A DNA stretch of 60,000 nt, taken from positions 45,305,448 to 45,365,447 of the forward strand of contig NC_087069.1 of assembly GCF_963678635.1 (NCBI RefSeq), given 5' to 3'. This stretch comes from Symsagittifera roscoffensis (taxonomy: Eukaryota > Xenacoelomorpha > Acoela > Convolutidae). Below the pieces are notes generated by a model that saw nothing but the letters and a program-made list of their open reading frames with translations, made no database searches and had not been told where the DNA came from. Both the position numbers and the translations under genes were made by a program. This document shows, one piece after another, positions 21,238-32,507 of this stretch (position 1 is its first letter; each line of letters opens with the position of its first letter).

Positions 21238-24200
21238 GTAATAAAAAGGATGGGTGGGTCTTGCAATTCTTTTTAGTTTGTTCAAGATTATCATAAATGA
21301 AGGACCAGAAACAGTGGTGTTTTTTTTTACTGGAAGTTAAATTAAAAATAGGTTTTTAACATCATATCAGTGTGTCATTTGTTGTCAATATATGCGGAAG
21401 CATGCATAAAAGGGATTGTAAACGAAAAATTGGGAGTTTGGAGATCTTAGGTAGGACGAAGTTTTTAACTTGCTGTGAATAAGAATTGCTGAGGTTCACA
21501 TCAGGGGCGGATCTAGGATTTCATTGAGGGGGTGGGGGGGGGTTAGTGTGGATTTCCAAAAAAATCAAATTTTTTGTCGACCTTTTTTTAGGTGGACCAA
21601 ATTTAATTTTCGACGGCTTCCAGAACACTATTTTGACAAAATTTTTGAAAAAAGAACATGTCGAAAATGCCGTTTTGGACATTTTTGGGAAGTTTTGATC
21701 AAAAAAGTGTGTTTTTTCGGCGCGCGCTGCCTTTCAAAGTTAATATATATATTAGATAAATTTAGCCTTTAGAAAAATAAAAGGGTTGGTCGGCCGAAAA
21801 TGGATTTCATAAAATAATTATAAAGGGGTACCTTTTGGTTGGCGAGGGACTCGAATCACTGTTAGACATTTTTGAGACCAGCGTAGTGTATTACTACGAA
21901 CCTTCTTTTGTAAACCTAGCTCGCAAAAAAACTTCTTTAAAAGTGTTCTTTTATTTGGTAGCACTTTTGCTTTAATCACGATCTGTAGCATTGGAAATTT
22001 CATAGCCTCTGTTCTCTGCTTTTGTGGCTAGTGTTTGTGATTTATAAAGTGCCCGTGGCTGAGTAGTTAGTGCGTGAGACTCATGATTTCTAAGTCGAAA
22101 AAAGTCGGAGATCGAATCCGAGAAGTTGCAGAATTTTAACTAATTCGAGCCTCATTTCTACTTTTTCTTGTTGCACTTCATAGAGCTGCTTTTTGTCGTT
22201 CTGTCTAGTGTTTACGAAGCGAAGCTTCGCCTTTGTGTTAATATTCAATGCATGGTTTTTATGAGTAAGATGGCCAAGATTTTTTTGTGTTGGAAAAAAG
22301 TGAAATATAAATAGATGTTATGTATAGATGTTTTCGGGCTAATCTTAGCAGAGGTGGCATATTTAAGTTGACTGACTCGACTGCTAACAAGAAGTCTGTC
22401 GAATTTCGAGTCTATTTTTTTTCCGGTGTTGGTCACGTGAGTATAACCACCATAATAAGTTTGACAGTATTCAATATACTATTCAAAACACTGTTCAAAA
22501 CAAGGATAGCCGGTTACTGCAAGTAGCACAGAATGTTCCGACCATAGCCTTAAAAATACAAAAAAATGTTTTTTTTGTTTTTTAAAAATAGTCGTTTTTT
22601 TTCTGCGTGGTGTGATCAAAGGATCTGAACGAAAAAAAAAAATAGAACTTAGGCACATTCGACAGTCATAGTAAATTAAGCCAATTGTAAAAAAGTATTT
22701 TGAAATTGTTGGTTCCCAAAATGGCGCTAAAAAATCCAAAAACCAACTACTCGCGTAACACGAAGTTTTCACGGCTTACATTGACCATAACTAAGCTATT
22801 GTAAGCCTCCATGCTAACCTTATTAGCTCGAAACGACCAAAAATCAAAAATTTCAAACCGGATTTTCTCGACACTGGGAAATTCTTTTGGAAATTTTTGA
22901 ATGCGTTCGAGTTGCAACTGAAAGGCTTTAATATGATATATCACTCAACTTAGTCCGATAGTTATTTGTGGTAGCTGATTTTGTATTGTGTAAAAAAAAG
23001 AAAAAGAAAAAACTAAAACACCGGAATACAAATTTCCTCCCCATTTTTCAAATGGTCGGAGCTTAAGTTGAATGCGGTCGGTTTGATATGTGTTGCTTTC
23101 TTGGTAGTCACGGAGTAGTTATGAAAATGCCTGGTGGTTATCGACATAAAGAGCGTCTACCATCATGCAGGGAGACGAACTCCAACCTCGTTAATAATTC
23201 CTCTGGTCGCAGTATGTTTACCAGTTTTAGGAATTAAGTGGTTTTTCGCAATCGACTGCCATAGGAGTGAACGCGGTTCGAATTTAGCTAGGAACGTATG
23301 ATAACATATCATGTTTTTATTTCGTTGAGCAAATAATCAATTGGTTTTTTACGGCGAGGTGCTGTGATCCAGTGGTCTGTCACAAGTTAATTCTGGATTG
23401 AATTTTTTTTTTGAATAAGAAAGAGTTTCGTTTAGAAGAAAACGGATAAGAAAAGGTTTTTTCTCGGAAAACGATTAAGAAATAAGTTTTTTTTTTTAAA
23501 TAAAATGAATAAGAATTAAGTTTTGTTTTCAGGTCGAGATCGACGACAGCTTTTCGAGAGTGAGAAATGTCTCAAATGCACATGTGAATTTAAGCCATAA
23601 TAACGACAATGAAGAGGTCTTCTACGACGCCCTCTCAGACTCGGTGGTGGTCAAAGTGGCCCAACCTATCAATGAGGAGGATGAGGAAAGGGGAGATAGG
23701 GATACGTCGGAAGTGGTGGCTGATTATGGCAGGATGATGACTATGGAACAAGAAACAGAGGCGGTGAGCACACTTTTAGTGGAAATTTATTCCTTGTCTC
23801 AATAATTCTATGAATTAGGTTTCCTACGCTGCCCTCCGTGTTTTTACCCTTGCAATAAGCAAGGGTGTTGCAACCGGGTATTAGACTTTTGTTCCCCGTA
23901 AAGAGTTTTGTTAACAAGGTTCGCACGTGTAAATATTAAGTGTTGCAACTTGCTTCATAATAAATTCAATTTCAAGCATGCTTCCAGCGTATCTTGCATA
24001 GAGGTAAAACAACTGCAAGGGGTTGTGCTTCGAAAATTGCCGGAGCCTGTTTTTTTTTGCTGGCTAGTAGTTTTCTGCTTTTTCGGACTATCTTCTGTTT
24101 GTTAATTTTTGTCGGGTTAGATTACATAGCACGGACTCTTTTTGAAGGATCAGATATCTTCCAAATTTCGTAATGCCATTTCAAAAGCCCCATTGGTGGA

Positions 24201-27200
24201 GTTCAGAGATTTTTGCGGATTTTAAGTTTTTGTTTTGATTTTTTTTGTGGAATTTTCGCATCATCGATTAGTGTGCACAGATTTATTACGTATGCGATTA
24301 TTAGGCTCGCGATTAGTAAGCGTTGTCAGTTGGGAACATAGATTTTGTCTTGTTTTCATTTTGTTGAATAATTTTCTCAAATTTACACTTTTTTCAACCA
24401 ACAGACATATTTTGAGCATGCCTGCCTTTCAAATACCAATTATATTCAATAGTTATTTGTTGGTTTTAAATGAAACAACTCCGGTGTGGTATAATTTCCG
24501 TTTTTTGTTTACCTAAGTGGCTTTGTGGCCTCATATTGCTTCGTCGAAACAAGTTTCTGATGTGTGTGAGTTTTTTTACTCGCTAATTTAATGTTGTTTA
24601 TAAGAATAATGAAAACTTTTTTTGGCTCTTCAAAAAGTTTTCGACTCTGTTACCGCTTCGTTTCGATAGAAAATTTACTTTCAATTGTTTTTGGCACGTT
24701 TTTTTAAATTAATTTTATTCAAGAAAAATTGATGCAATGCTTTCGTGTAGGTCTAGCTTTTCTCGACATTTTCAACTTTTTTGTCGGCTTCGCCTCTGTC
24801 ATATAATATTTAAGGAGTGGCGGATTTTGGGCAAAATCAATTTAGTCAACTGCTTTTTGTCCAAAATTTTTCAAACACCAACAAATGTTGAATATCCTTA
24901 TTTTTATGTTGCGGTTGCCTTTTTGGGAAAATTTTGAAAATTGAAACTCAGTGGGCTCAAATTACTGTTTTTGAGCGGGCTGAAATTTTGTGTTAACTGA
25001 AAGTGTTTTTTTTAGTGATACAGGTCAAACTCAGTCCCTCTCTCTGCTACTGTATAATTGTCTACCTGCGGTACCGTCAATGAATTATGAAAGCGATTTG
25101 AATCAAGAAAGACTGCGTTTTATAATAGCATTAATTCGGTTTTAGATCAAAACACCAGAAAGACCGGATACATTATCAAACCTCTCTGAAATTGAAGAAA
25201 TTACTCTGAAACAAGAACACCTCCTACCAGCAGCTGTGGGATCCAATTTGGATCTCACAATAAACATGGCAGATATTATAAACTCATGCAACCTACAGAG
25301 TTCAGTGGACCCAGACACACTCTCAAGTCTGGTCAGTGGATTGTCAAGTGCATTGAAGTCGAAAGGGGTCCAAGTTTCAAATGAAGATTTCGACAGGTAT
25401 AGTATTGAGAATGTTATTTGTTGCAAGTAGTTGGAACCGAAAGAACTAAATAAAAAGAGCAAGTGACTTATTTTAGACACTTTTTGCATGCAAAAGATAG
25501 TTTTTCTGACAAAATTTATGACACAAGGTTGCTTGAGAAGTCGAGATTGCATGCGAAGTTTTTCAAAGTCATTTACACCTAAATAGGTGATGATTTTTTT
25601 GTTTTTTTTTCCAGGAATGTCTTAAATTGCTCTAATAACTCTAAAAGTGCAGTTGTCAATGGTTTATTTCAGGGTTAAAGAGGAAACTGGGGAAGATAAA
25701 GCCGTGACTACAGAAGCAGTCTCCCCAGTGTGGCCTCCAGTGGTCTCTCCAGCCAAAGTAGCCCCCACTGATGCCAGCAAACAAACTGAACTTCAAAAGA
25801 TTTCATTAGAGAGAGAATACAGCGAGAGAATTAAACGGTTAGAAGAAGCGCACGAAAAAGAGTTACAGAAAGCGAAAGAAGATTTTGGTGAAAAAGTTAA
25901 AGAAAAAGAAAAACAAGTTATGAAATTAGCAAAAGCGATGAAAACAAATGAGCTTAAAATTCAAGAAGTCGAAGAAGAAAGAGAAGCTTTGAAGCAATTA
26001 AGAGCTAAAATTGAAGAAACGAGAGTAACGCATAGTGCAGTGCCTCAAATTGTAGCTTTACTGGACCAGTTGAAAGATACTATTATAAATAACCCAGTAG
26101 TTTCAACAGGTCGAAGAGCGCCTTCGTCCATTAATGTGAACAGTTTGTACGCGCATCCATTAAGTCCACCTTCGCCCGGTCCTAATTTGGAGAATTTTAA
26201 TAGTTTACAAAGGGGAACAGCCAGAACGAATAAGATGCTATTTGAAAATAGAACACCCGGTTCGGAAACGGAGAGACCGTCCAGTTTATCATCAGTCTTT
26301 AGTAAAAGTGTGAGCAATTTAAACCAAGTCGGAATTGCGAAAACTGAAACGTTTCCGGTTCAAATGGGAGACTCGGGGATGGAATCGCCTTCAAAAAGAG
26401 ATAACAGAGGCGAAGAAAGATTCGACTTTTCAGTGGATGAAAACTTGAAGTCTGAGTTAAAAATTGAGATCCCAGTTACTATTGGCGATTCAGATGTGAT
26501 AGCTAGCACCCAGAGAGACGATAAGTCACCTGAGTTTGTATCAAGTGGGCAAAGAAAGGAAAGACCTTTGATGTCCTCGCCGATTGAAGATCCCAACAAA
26601 AACATGTCAACTGTAGTCGAATTAACCAATGAAGAATCTTCAACAAGTGACGGAGTCAAAAGTATAGAAGTCAAAGAGACTCCGGCCGTTAAATTAGTTT
26701 CAGTCAAATCGGCACCACCACCTCCTCCCCCGCCCCCACCGCCGCCTTTAACTTTGTTGTCATCTTGTATACCTCCGCCACCGCCGTTACCACCCGGTAG
26801 TACTGTTCCTCCGCGGATGCCTCCGCCGCCCCCACCACCGCCTCCGGGGCTTTCAGGGTATACGATACCACCGCCGCCCCCTCCTCCGCCAGGGATGAAA
26901 GCGCCTCCTCCTCCTCCGCCCCCACCTCCTGGAAGTTACCCGGGGCCACCGCCGCCACCACCACCACCTCCGGGCGGGGCTAGACTACCTCCGCCTCCCC
27001 CACCGATGCCCGGGCCAAATGGATTACCCCCACCCCCTCCCAATGCCTCACGTTTTATAGCACCAGGGTTGGTTGGAAGAGCTGTGACAAATTTTAAACC
27101 TCGTGTTCAGTTAAAGTCGCTTTACTGGCAGAAAATTAAACTGACAATTTTTAAGCGGTCAGTTCAAAAAAGTCAGGAAGTCGTGACTCTCTGGGACGAA

Positions 27201-28454
27201 GTGAAGGAACCGAGACTGAACGAAGATGAAATCTGCATTCTTTTCGGTAAAGAAAGTATAATAAGAAAGAAACTAAAAGACAATTCTTCACAATCTGCTA
27301 AACAAGGTGCTATTAAAGTATTAGATCAAAAACGCTCAGAAGCTGTAGGAATTTTTCTTTCCGGGCTTCACTTAAGTATAGATGATATAAAAGCGGCAGT
27401 TTATGACTTGGAAGGGGATGTCTTGGACCCCGACGCAATGCAAGCTCTAAGCGACATGAAAGCTACAAATGATGAATTGAGCGCAATCAAAGCCCACCCT
27501 GAAGCTAATTTAGACAAACCTGAACAATTTTTACTTCAGCTCTCGAAATTGGATCACTTTGAAGAAAGATGTAGTTGTATAGTGTTTGAAAGAACCTTTC
27601 AAGAAATTATTAATGAATTATCGGTTAAATTAACGCTATTTGGTAAAGTTTGCGACGCGTTGACGAATTGGTCATCGATTCGAAATGTATTAGGAATAGT
27701 TTTGGCTCTTGGAAATTTCCTAAATGGTGGAAATATGACACGTGGTCAAGCCGAAGGATTCAAATTGGATATTTTACCGAAACTGAAAGACATGAAAACG
27801 AAAGATAAACAATCGTCATTTTTAGCATACGTGGTTCAAGTTTACATCAAAGAGTACGTTTTGTCCAAGGAAAAAGAATCGGATGAGTTCGATATCGATA
27901 CTCTAACGTTACCGTTTCCAGAGCCTGATTCGATTAGTCAATGTAGTATTGTTAACTTTGAAGATATTAGCGAGCAGTTGAATGCGGTTAAAAACGATCT
28001 GGATAAATGTGCTGAAAATGTAAGGAAAGTTTTGGAATCGAACCCGGATGAAGATGTGAAAATTGAACCGTTTAAAAGCAAAATGGGAGCATTGCTTAAA
28101 AACGCAGTAATAGAATGCTCAAAGTTGGAAAACAAATTGACCGATACGAAAAAAGTGTTCGAGTCGACCTTAGTGTTTTTCTGCTATCCTGTCGACGAGA
28201 CTTTGCCATCAGATTTTTTTGATGTTTGGCTCACATTTGTGCGGGATTTCAAAGTTTTGTGGAAAATAGAATTGAAGTTAGTTTCTCAAAGACGGCTAGC
28301 TGAGGCGAAAGCGAGATTAAAAGAAATCCAAAGCGAGAAACAGAAACAAATAAAAACAGTACCAGTCAAAAAAGGAGGTTTAAAAGAACGAATGAAGTTG
28401 AAAAGGTTGCAGCAAAGCCAACAGAATGAAGAAACGATAGCATCAAATGCATGA
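20848..28454 (+). CDS. FMN/capu: formin, Cappuccino/FMN subfamily (actin nucleator)
   Basis: Exons 20848-21237, 23533-23763, 25146-25396 and 25673-28454 join in phases 0, 0 and 2 to give about 1217 residues. Order: a Ser/Thr/acidic N-terminus without the Diaphanous-type GBD/FH3 domain; a coiled coil (about 329-409); an FH1 of about eight poly-Pro blocks (637-750); a complete FH2 (about 764-1167); and a basic 50-residue tail. FH2 hallmarks seen are LKSLYWQKIK, KRSEAVGIFLSGLHLS, DKPEQFLLQLSKL and GNFLNGGNMTRGQAEGFKL. The lack of FH3/DAD, the FH2 wording and the short Lys/Arg-rich tail fit the FMN/Cappuccino group, whose tail binds Spire in known members. FH2 dimers nucleate and processively elongate actin filaments while FH1 feeds profilin-actin; the site is the cytoplasm. 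Start: ATG 20848 opens the only long frame here. Confidence 0.95.
21502..21755 (+). mobile_element. MITE-like element, second copy
   Basis: It starts CAGGGGCGGATCTAGGATTT, then a G-rich run, a GTCGACC(T)n block and a GGCGCGCGC end with AT-rich flank. It is the inverted relative of 14470-14695. Confidence 0.5.
22045..22135 (+). repeat. tRNA-like SINE head
   Basis: GTGGCTGAGTAGTTAGTGCG resembles a Pol III A box region. About 45 bases on, GGAGATCGAATCC resembles a B box. The intervening arms do not fold into a good tRNA, so this is a SINE-type remnant rather than a functional tRNA. Confidence 0.45.
22497..22640 (-). repeat. dispersed repeat shared with 35.64-35.77 kb
   Basis: On the minus strand it reads TATGGTCGGAACATTCTGTG followed by CTACTTGCAGTAACCGG, nearly the same as 35709-35762 on the + strand. 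A third, shorter piece lies near 3165-3195. The flanks share a CACACCACGC word, so the repeat extends beyond the core. Confidence 0.6.
23533..23763 (+). CDS. FMN/capu: formin exon 2
   Basis: 77 codons between TTTTGTTTTCAG and GTGAGC. Acidic; includes an EEVFYDALSD segment resembling an FFAT motif (see findings). Confidence 0.85.
23764..25145 (+). other. formin intron 2
   Basis: Non-coding. It contains two short SINE fragments (near 23845 and 24293) sharing the GCGATTAG(C/T)AAGCG word; nothing else recognised. Confidence 0.5.
25146..25396 (+). CDS. FMN/capu: formin exon 3
   Basis: It follows TTCGGTTTTAG and precedes GTATAG; leaves in phase 2, with the split Arg codon completed by exon 4. Leu/Ser-rich helical-looking segment (DTLSSLVSGLSSALKSKG). 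Confidence 0.85.
25673..28454 (+). CDS. FMN/capu: formin exon 4: coiled coil, FH1, FH2 and tail
   Basis: It follows GGTTTATTTCAG; 926 codons to TGA. The complete FH1-FH2 unit lies in this single exon. The coiled coil (LEREYSERIKRLEEAHEKEL onward) lies directly before a Ser-rich linker and the FH1. Confidence 0.97.
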
Positions 28455-29340
28455 ATTGCAGAAGTTCTGTTGTTCAAAAATCTGAATTTAAATTTAGCAA
28501 TATTTCAAATATTCCTTATTTTGTGCTCGTTTTCCGAAAATTATTGCATTCCTATTTGTAAAATTTAATAGTTTATTAGTATACTAATAGTAAATGTAGA
28601 TGTTAAATGGTTACAATTGAAATGAAATAGTTAATTCAGTTTTTATCGAAGAAGATATTCGTATGCATTGTTTAAGAGAGAGGGGATCACACATTTGGTC
28701 GAGATTCTTGGGTAGTGCGCTTCCAATGAAGGGATGAGTAAACGTAGCATTGTGATACGTAGTATTGTGTTACATTTTCTGGTGTCAATTGTCCTCTGTT
28801 CTATTGGCCTCGGTCATGGTTGGATGCCCTTCAGTGTCATCCGCCTCCTCAAGGTCAGACCGGCTGCGCAAAATGGATGACATCTCTCTCCCCGCGGAAG
28901 AAAGCCCTAGGTTGGGGGACAAACCAAGTTCGAATGTTCGAATCTCGTGGTGTCTGAGGTTTAAAATATGTATTGAAACTCGAGTTTCTCACAAGGCAAT
29001 TTTTGTTTTGTATTTCGCCTCGTGTCGCTTTTCAGAGCTTTGCCCCTTTTTCCCTTTTATTTTTTTATTTAAGCTGATTTTATTTAAGCGGGCGCTCGTA
29101 TCCGGTGGATACTTTATGTGACTCTCAATGCGGAGATATGTGGCTCGAATCACGGAGTCGTTTGAATGTTTTATTTTTCATGGCTATAATTCCATGTTTT
29201 AATTCCGAATGTAGGAGCGGTGATCCTAACACTTTTGCCAAACACAGACTTCGACTGAGACGTTTTACCTTGAGATTTGCATGCAGTAGTGTAAAGCTAA
29301 TGGGGAGCGCGTACTATGAAGATTGTTTAGTCAATTAGAT
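28455..29340. other. formin 3' flank
   Basis: It begins with the formin 3' UTR; no clear AATAAA was found. Farther on are short words resembling Pol III B boxes (near 28935 and 29145), suggesting SINE debris. No supported gene. Confidence 0.5.
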
Positions 29341-31520
29341 TAGTAGAAAAGTAAACAAATAGTGAAGTCCAAAATAGTTCGAATCTCCGAAGATATAGTC
29401 CCTCTTGTGGCGCGGAAAACCCAGGTGAAAAAAGATTTGCAAATATCCCCCAATGGAAACTACCGGGGCTGGCTTTATGAAACTCATAGGACGGATACTA
29501 GAGATGATTTTACCCGGGCATGCAAAAATCCATTTCGCTCGGACCCCCCGGCCCTAAGTGATAACGGTTCCCGGAAGTGCAAATAGCCCTACCAGCACTC
29601 TGTAACTAGCGAGTGGAAGGGAAACAAAACTCCTTCCGGTGCTGTGCCCTATGCAAATAGACCCCACCCCGAATTCCGGGAGTCGTTTCTCTGACCCCAC
29701 TGAACGCAGGGAGCTAAAACTTTGGGATAGCATAGGTAGCAACGAGATACATCAGGTATCATAATTTGAGCCAAATCCAGCGGCTGAATCGGAAGTTATT
29801 AGCACTTTGGAAACCGGAAGTAAGCAATTTACGCAAAATAATGACCGAGGGCCTGGCGATTTTATGGCAGCATCAGATACTACAACTCATTTCTGGAAAA
29901 AGACCCCTAGTGATTGAAACCCCTCCGGCGACTCCTTCCGGTGTTAATAGCCTTTTCCCGGGAAAAGTGATAATGGACCCTAGAAATAGGATAACTTTGG
30001 AAGTATTAACGGGATATGGATGAAACTTGGTAGGTAGGATCCCTATGGGATTCTAAATCTGAATGTGGAAGATTGACCCTGGCTGACCCCGGGGCGACAT
30101 CAAATTGACCTTTGGGCGTTTAGGACCAAATTTTTATAGAAAACCTCGGGATAAAAAGCCGGAAAGTGGCGTATTCAGCCGATCCCAACCCTTGGGAATG
30201 AGATTCGGTCTCCTTACTAATATTTGGGAAGGAACTTACCTTCTTGGAAATAAATGAGAAGCTGAAAGAGATATCACTTATACGTTGCATCATTGAAGTA
30301 ATGGAACTAATTAAAATAGACTTGGCGAACTTAGCTTGGCGGGTGAGCTAATAATAGAATAACAATCAGGTTAAAAGAAAAGTAGTCCCAGAGGAAATTG
30401 AAATAATAGGAGCTAAGCATGGGAGGTAGGACTCCTAAATAACATGAATCGACGAGATATTTTCTTAACTCCCCGGAGGTGGCTTTTTGGCCCGATTTGA
30501 CCACTAATAAGTGAATTACGTTCCCTTGATAGCCAGAAGGTCGGGATTGGAATAGAGTAGATCTGAGTTTTAGATGCTTAGGATGAGTTAGCAATCCATA
30601 AAAAAGGTCTTCCCCTAACCCTGGGAGGTTGGAACCTTAATGGCATAATTAAATAAGAACCTTGAGGAGATTGGTTAATCAAACATAACTCAGTTGGAGG
30701 TGAAACTGGACTTGATATTTGAACAACTTAGTTAGAGATATCTTTAAGGAACTTGGAACTTAAGACTAGTGTCGTCAGAGGAAGAATTCAGTTAAGACCT
30801 TGCGAAATGTCAGGACTTGTAGGGACGGCATAACTCTAATTATAACTAAAACGCAAATAGACAAATATTATAGAGAATAGCGAGTAGCCTACCGTTAGAG
30901 CAGAGAACAAGAATTGCTAAAGAGAGAATTAGTGGGTTCTCCGTCAGAGTGAGAACAGTTTGAGCTACTATTAAGAGTAGTTTGGTTCTCAGTTAGTTAG
31001 AGTACAGTGATAACTAGTAGCGAGATTATTTGGGTTCTCAATAGTTAGAGAATCAGGAATTGCGAGGTAAAGAGATCAGTCAAAGTACCTCAAAAGAATA
31101 GTGATATTTAGCGACACTATTAATTTTAGTAGGTCGGAATGAGTGATTGAGCGGAATTACTGTAAGTAATTCGTTAATTAGGATATTCTAGAGAAAAGAG
31201 AATTGCCATTGTGTTGATTGATCGCGGACCCTTTCCTTCTGATTAGATTACTAGATTATATTTAGGCCGCCTAGAGCCTTCTGTATTTGGACCAATATTT
31301 ATCTGAATTTAATAAGTACTGGAAAGTCTTGCGATCGGCGAGAGTGAGCAAGACAGCCTCAAGAGCCGCACAAAGGGGGGCAAGTAACAGAGTACAGTAC
31401 AGAATAGTTGCCACCAACTTAACCCTTTCGGGATTGTGGATAGTAGTGAATCTCGGTTGCCCCGCTGAATTCATTACCAAAGGGACCACTTTGCGGTGCT
31501 GTTAAGTTAGAGAGTGTGAA
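29340..31520 (+). mobile_element. unclassified dispersed element, long copy
   Basis: Base composition changes sharply: more G/C and few of the T runs typical of the rest of the window. No frame is convincingly open and I see no transposase, RT or LTR. Two parts (about 29640-29735 and 30735-31520) match the inverted copy at 42150-43080, giving near-collinear similarity. Internal features are a motif GGTTCTC/GAGAAC recurring about every 50-60 bp between 30880 and 31060, and ACTCCTTCCGGTG at 29629 and 29931. Class unknown. Its end lies about 400 bases upstream of RPS29. Confidence 0.55.
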
Positions 31521-31925
31521 CGGACCTAGAGAAGCAATCCCTGAAATCTACACAGAATGTTTCTCACTTTTTCAACCAGTTCTGTTGTTTTAGGTTGCGA
31601 AGTGCACCTCTGCGCTAAAAATTGCAGAAGCTGGAGTGTTAGGTTGGTTGTTGAATCACCGTGTAGGCTGAACGTTTTTCCAGTTGGAAGAAATTTCAGA
31701 TCTGGTTAACTTTTTACGCCAATGAATTGTCTGCAGACTCAAGTTCCTTCTCGCCTCGTTGGATCGGCTTCCAAGATTTAATGTGCGAGAGAAAAGCGTT
31801 CATAATAGTTTGACAACAAAGAACTCAGAAAAACAATTTGATAGGAGCTCAGTACCTCCGAGTTTCGTTTGAAATTCATTAGTAAATTAATTGTGCAATT
31901 TCAGATCAGATAGAAAGTATCCAAA

Positions 31926-32013
31926 ATGATCTCTTCTAACCCCAAGAAAGTGTCGGACATGTTCACAGCTGTGCAGCCGACGTGGTATGCCCATCAGAGA
32001 AGATTCGGACCAG
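31926..32013 (+). CDS. RPS29: RPS29 exon 1
   Basis: Encodes the N-terminus through [11 protein letters not shown] and ends in phase 1 at GTAATT. Confidence 0.9.
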
Positions 32014-32507
32014 GTAATTTTCAATGAATTTTTTTCTGCTTCAATTTTCTGACGTTCCACTTCACTAAACTACCGCGCAAACCTACCAAATTTAATGAGA
32101 AACTTCTGTGAATGAAATAAATTGGAAAATCATTCAGTCTTGTACTGTTTGAAGAACGGTGATTAGTTGACATTTATAGCGCGTTTGGTCCCCCTGACAT
32201 GATAATAGCACTCGCTATAATAGTTATTTGAATAATGATCTCTGATAGCAATAGTTATCACTAACTATAGTTATCAATAACAGTTATAGTTGTAATGATA
32301 ATTATCAATTATAATGATAATAATAATCAGTAATAGTTAAAAGTACGCTTGTAATAGTAAAAGTTACCATCCTGTTTTTTCTTAGGATCGAGGTCATGCA
32401 AAGTGTGTGGAAACAGACACGGACTGATCAGAAAGTACAACTTGAACATGTGCAGACAGTGTTTCCAGGAAAATGCCAGCGATATTGGCTTCAAAAAGCT
32501 GGACTAG
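31926..32507 (+). CDS. RPS29: cytosolic small-subunit ribosomal protein S29 (uS14)
   Basis: Exons 31926-32013 and 32386-32507 join at G|GA (GTAATT donor, TTTTTTCTTAG acceptor). The product is a component of the head of the 40S subunit. The uS14 zinc site is intact: CKVC, then 14 residues, then CRQC. The flanking wording [20 protein letters not shown] and the end FKKLD match the eukaryotic family. From the first ATG the protein is 69 residues, longer than the usual 56. The in-frame Met 12 (31959) gives 58 residues and a start closer to the family norm, so either start is possible. TTTCAG at 31904 could end a 5' UTR intron. Confidence 0.96.
32386..32507 (+). CDS. RPS29: RPS29 exon 2
   Basis: Encodes the zinc-binding core and C-terminus and ends at TAG. 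The preceding intron holds AT-rich low-complexity sequence (about 32160-32375) with repeated AGTTAT/ATAACT words. Confidence 0.95.

Larger units (their letters stand above)
21238..23532 (+). other. formin intron 1 with repeats
   Basis: It carries a MITE-like element (21502-21755), a tRNA-like SINE fragment (22045-22130), a dispersed repeat shared with 35.7 kb (22497-22545) and further B-box-like words near 23270. No exon-like segment. Confidence 0.55.

Noticed and set aside
22045-22135. Functional tRNA gene
   Set aside because: A- and B-box-like words are present, but the acceptor, D and anticodon arms do not pair acceptably; SINE remnant preferred.
26704-26967. Minus-strand ORF of 87 codons
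   Set aside because: It is the antisense of the proline-repeat FH1, where CCN runs keep the opposite strand free of stops.
29766-30023. ORF of 85 codons inside the unclassified element
   Set aside because: No domain, not shared with the inverted copy (that part is absent there) and no coding bias seen.
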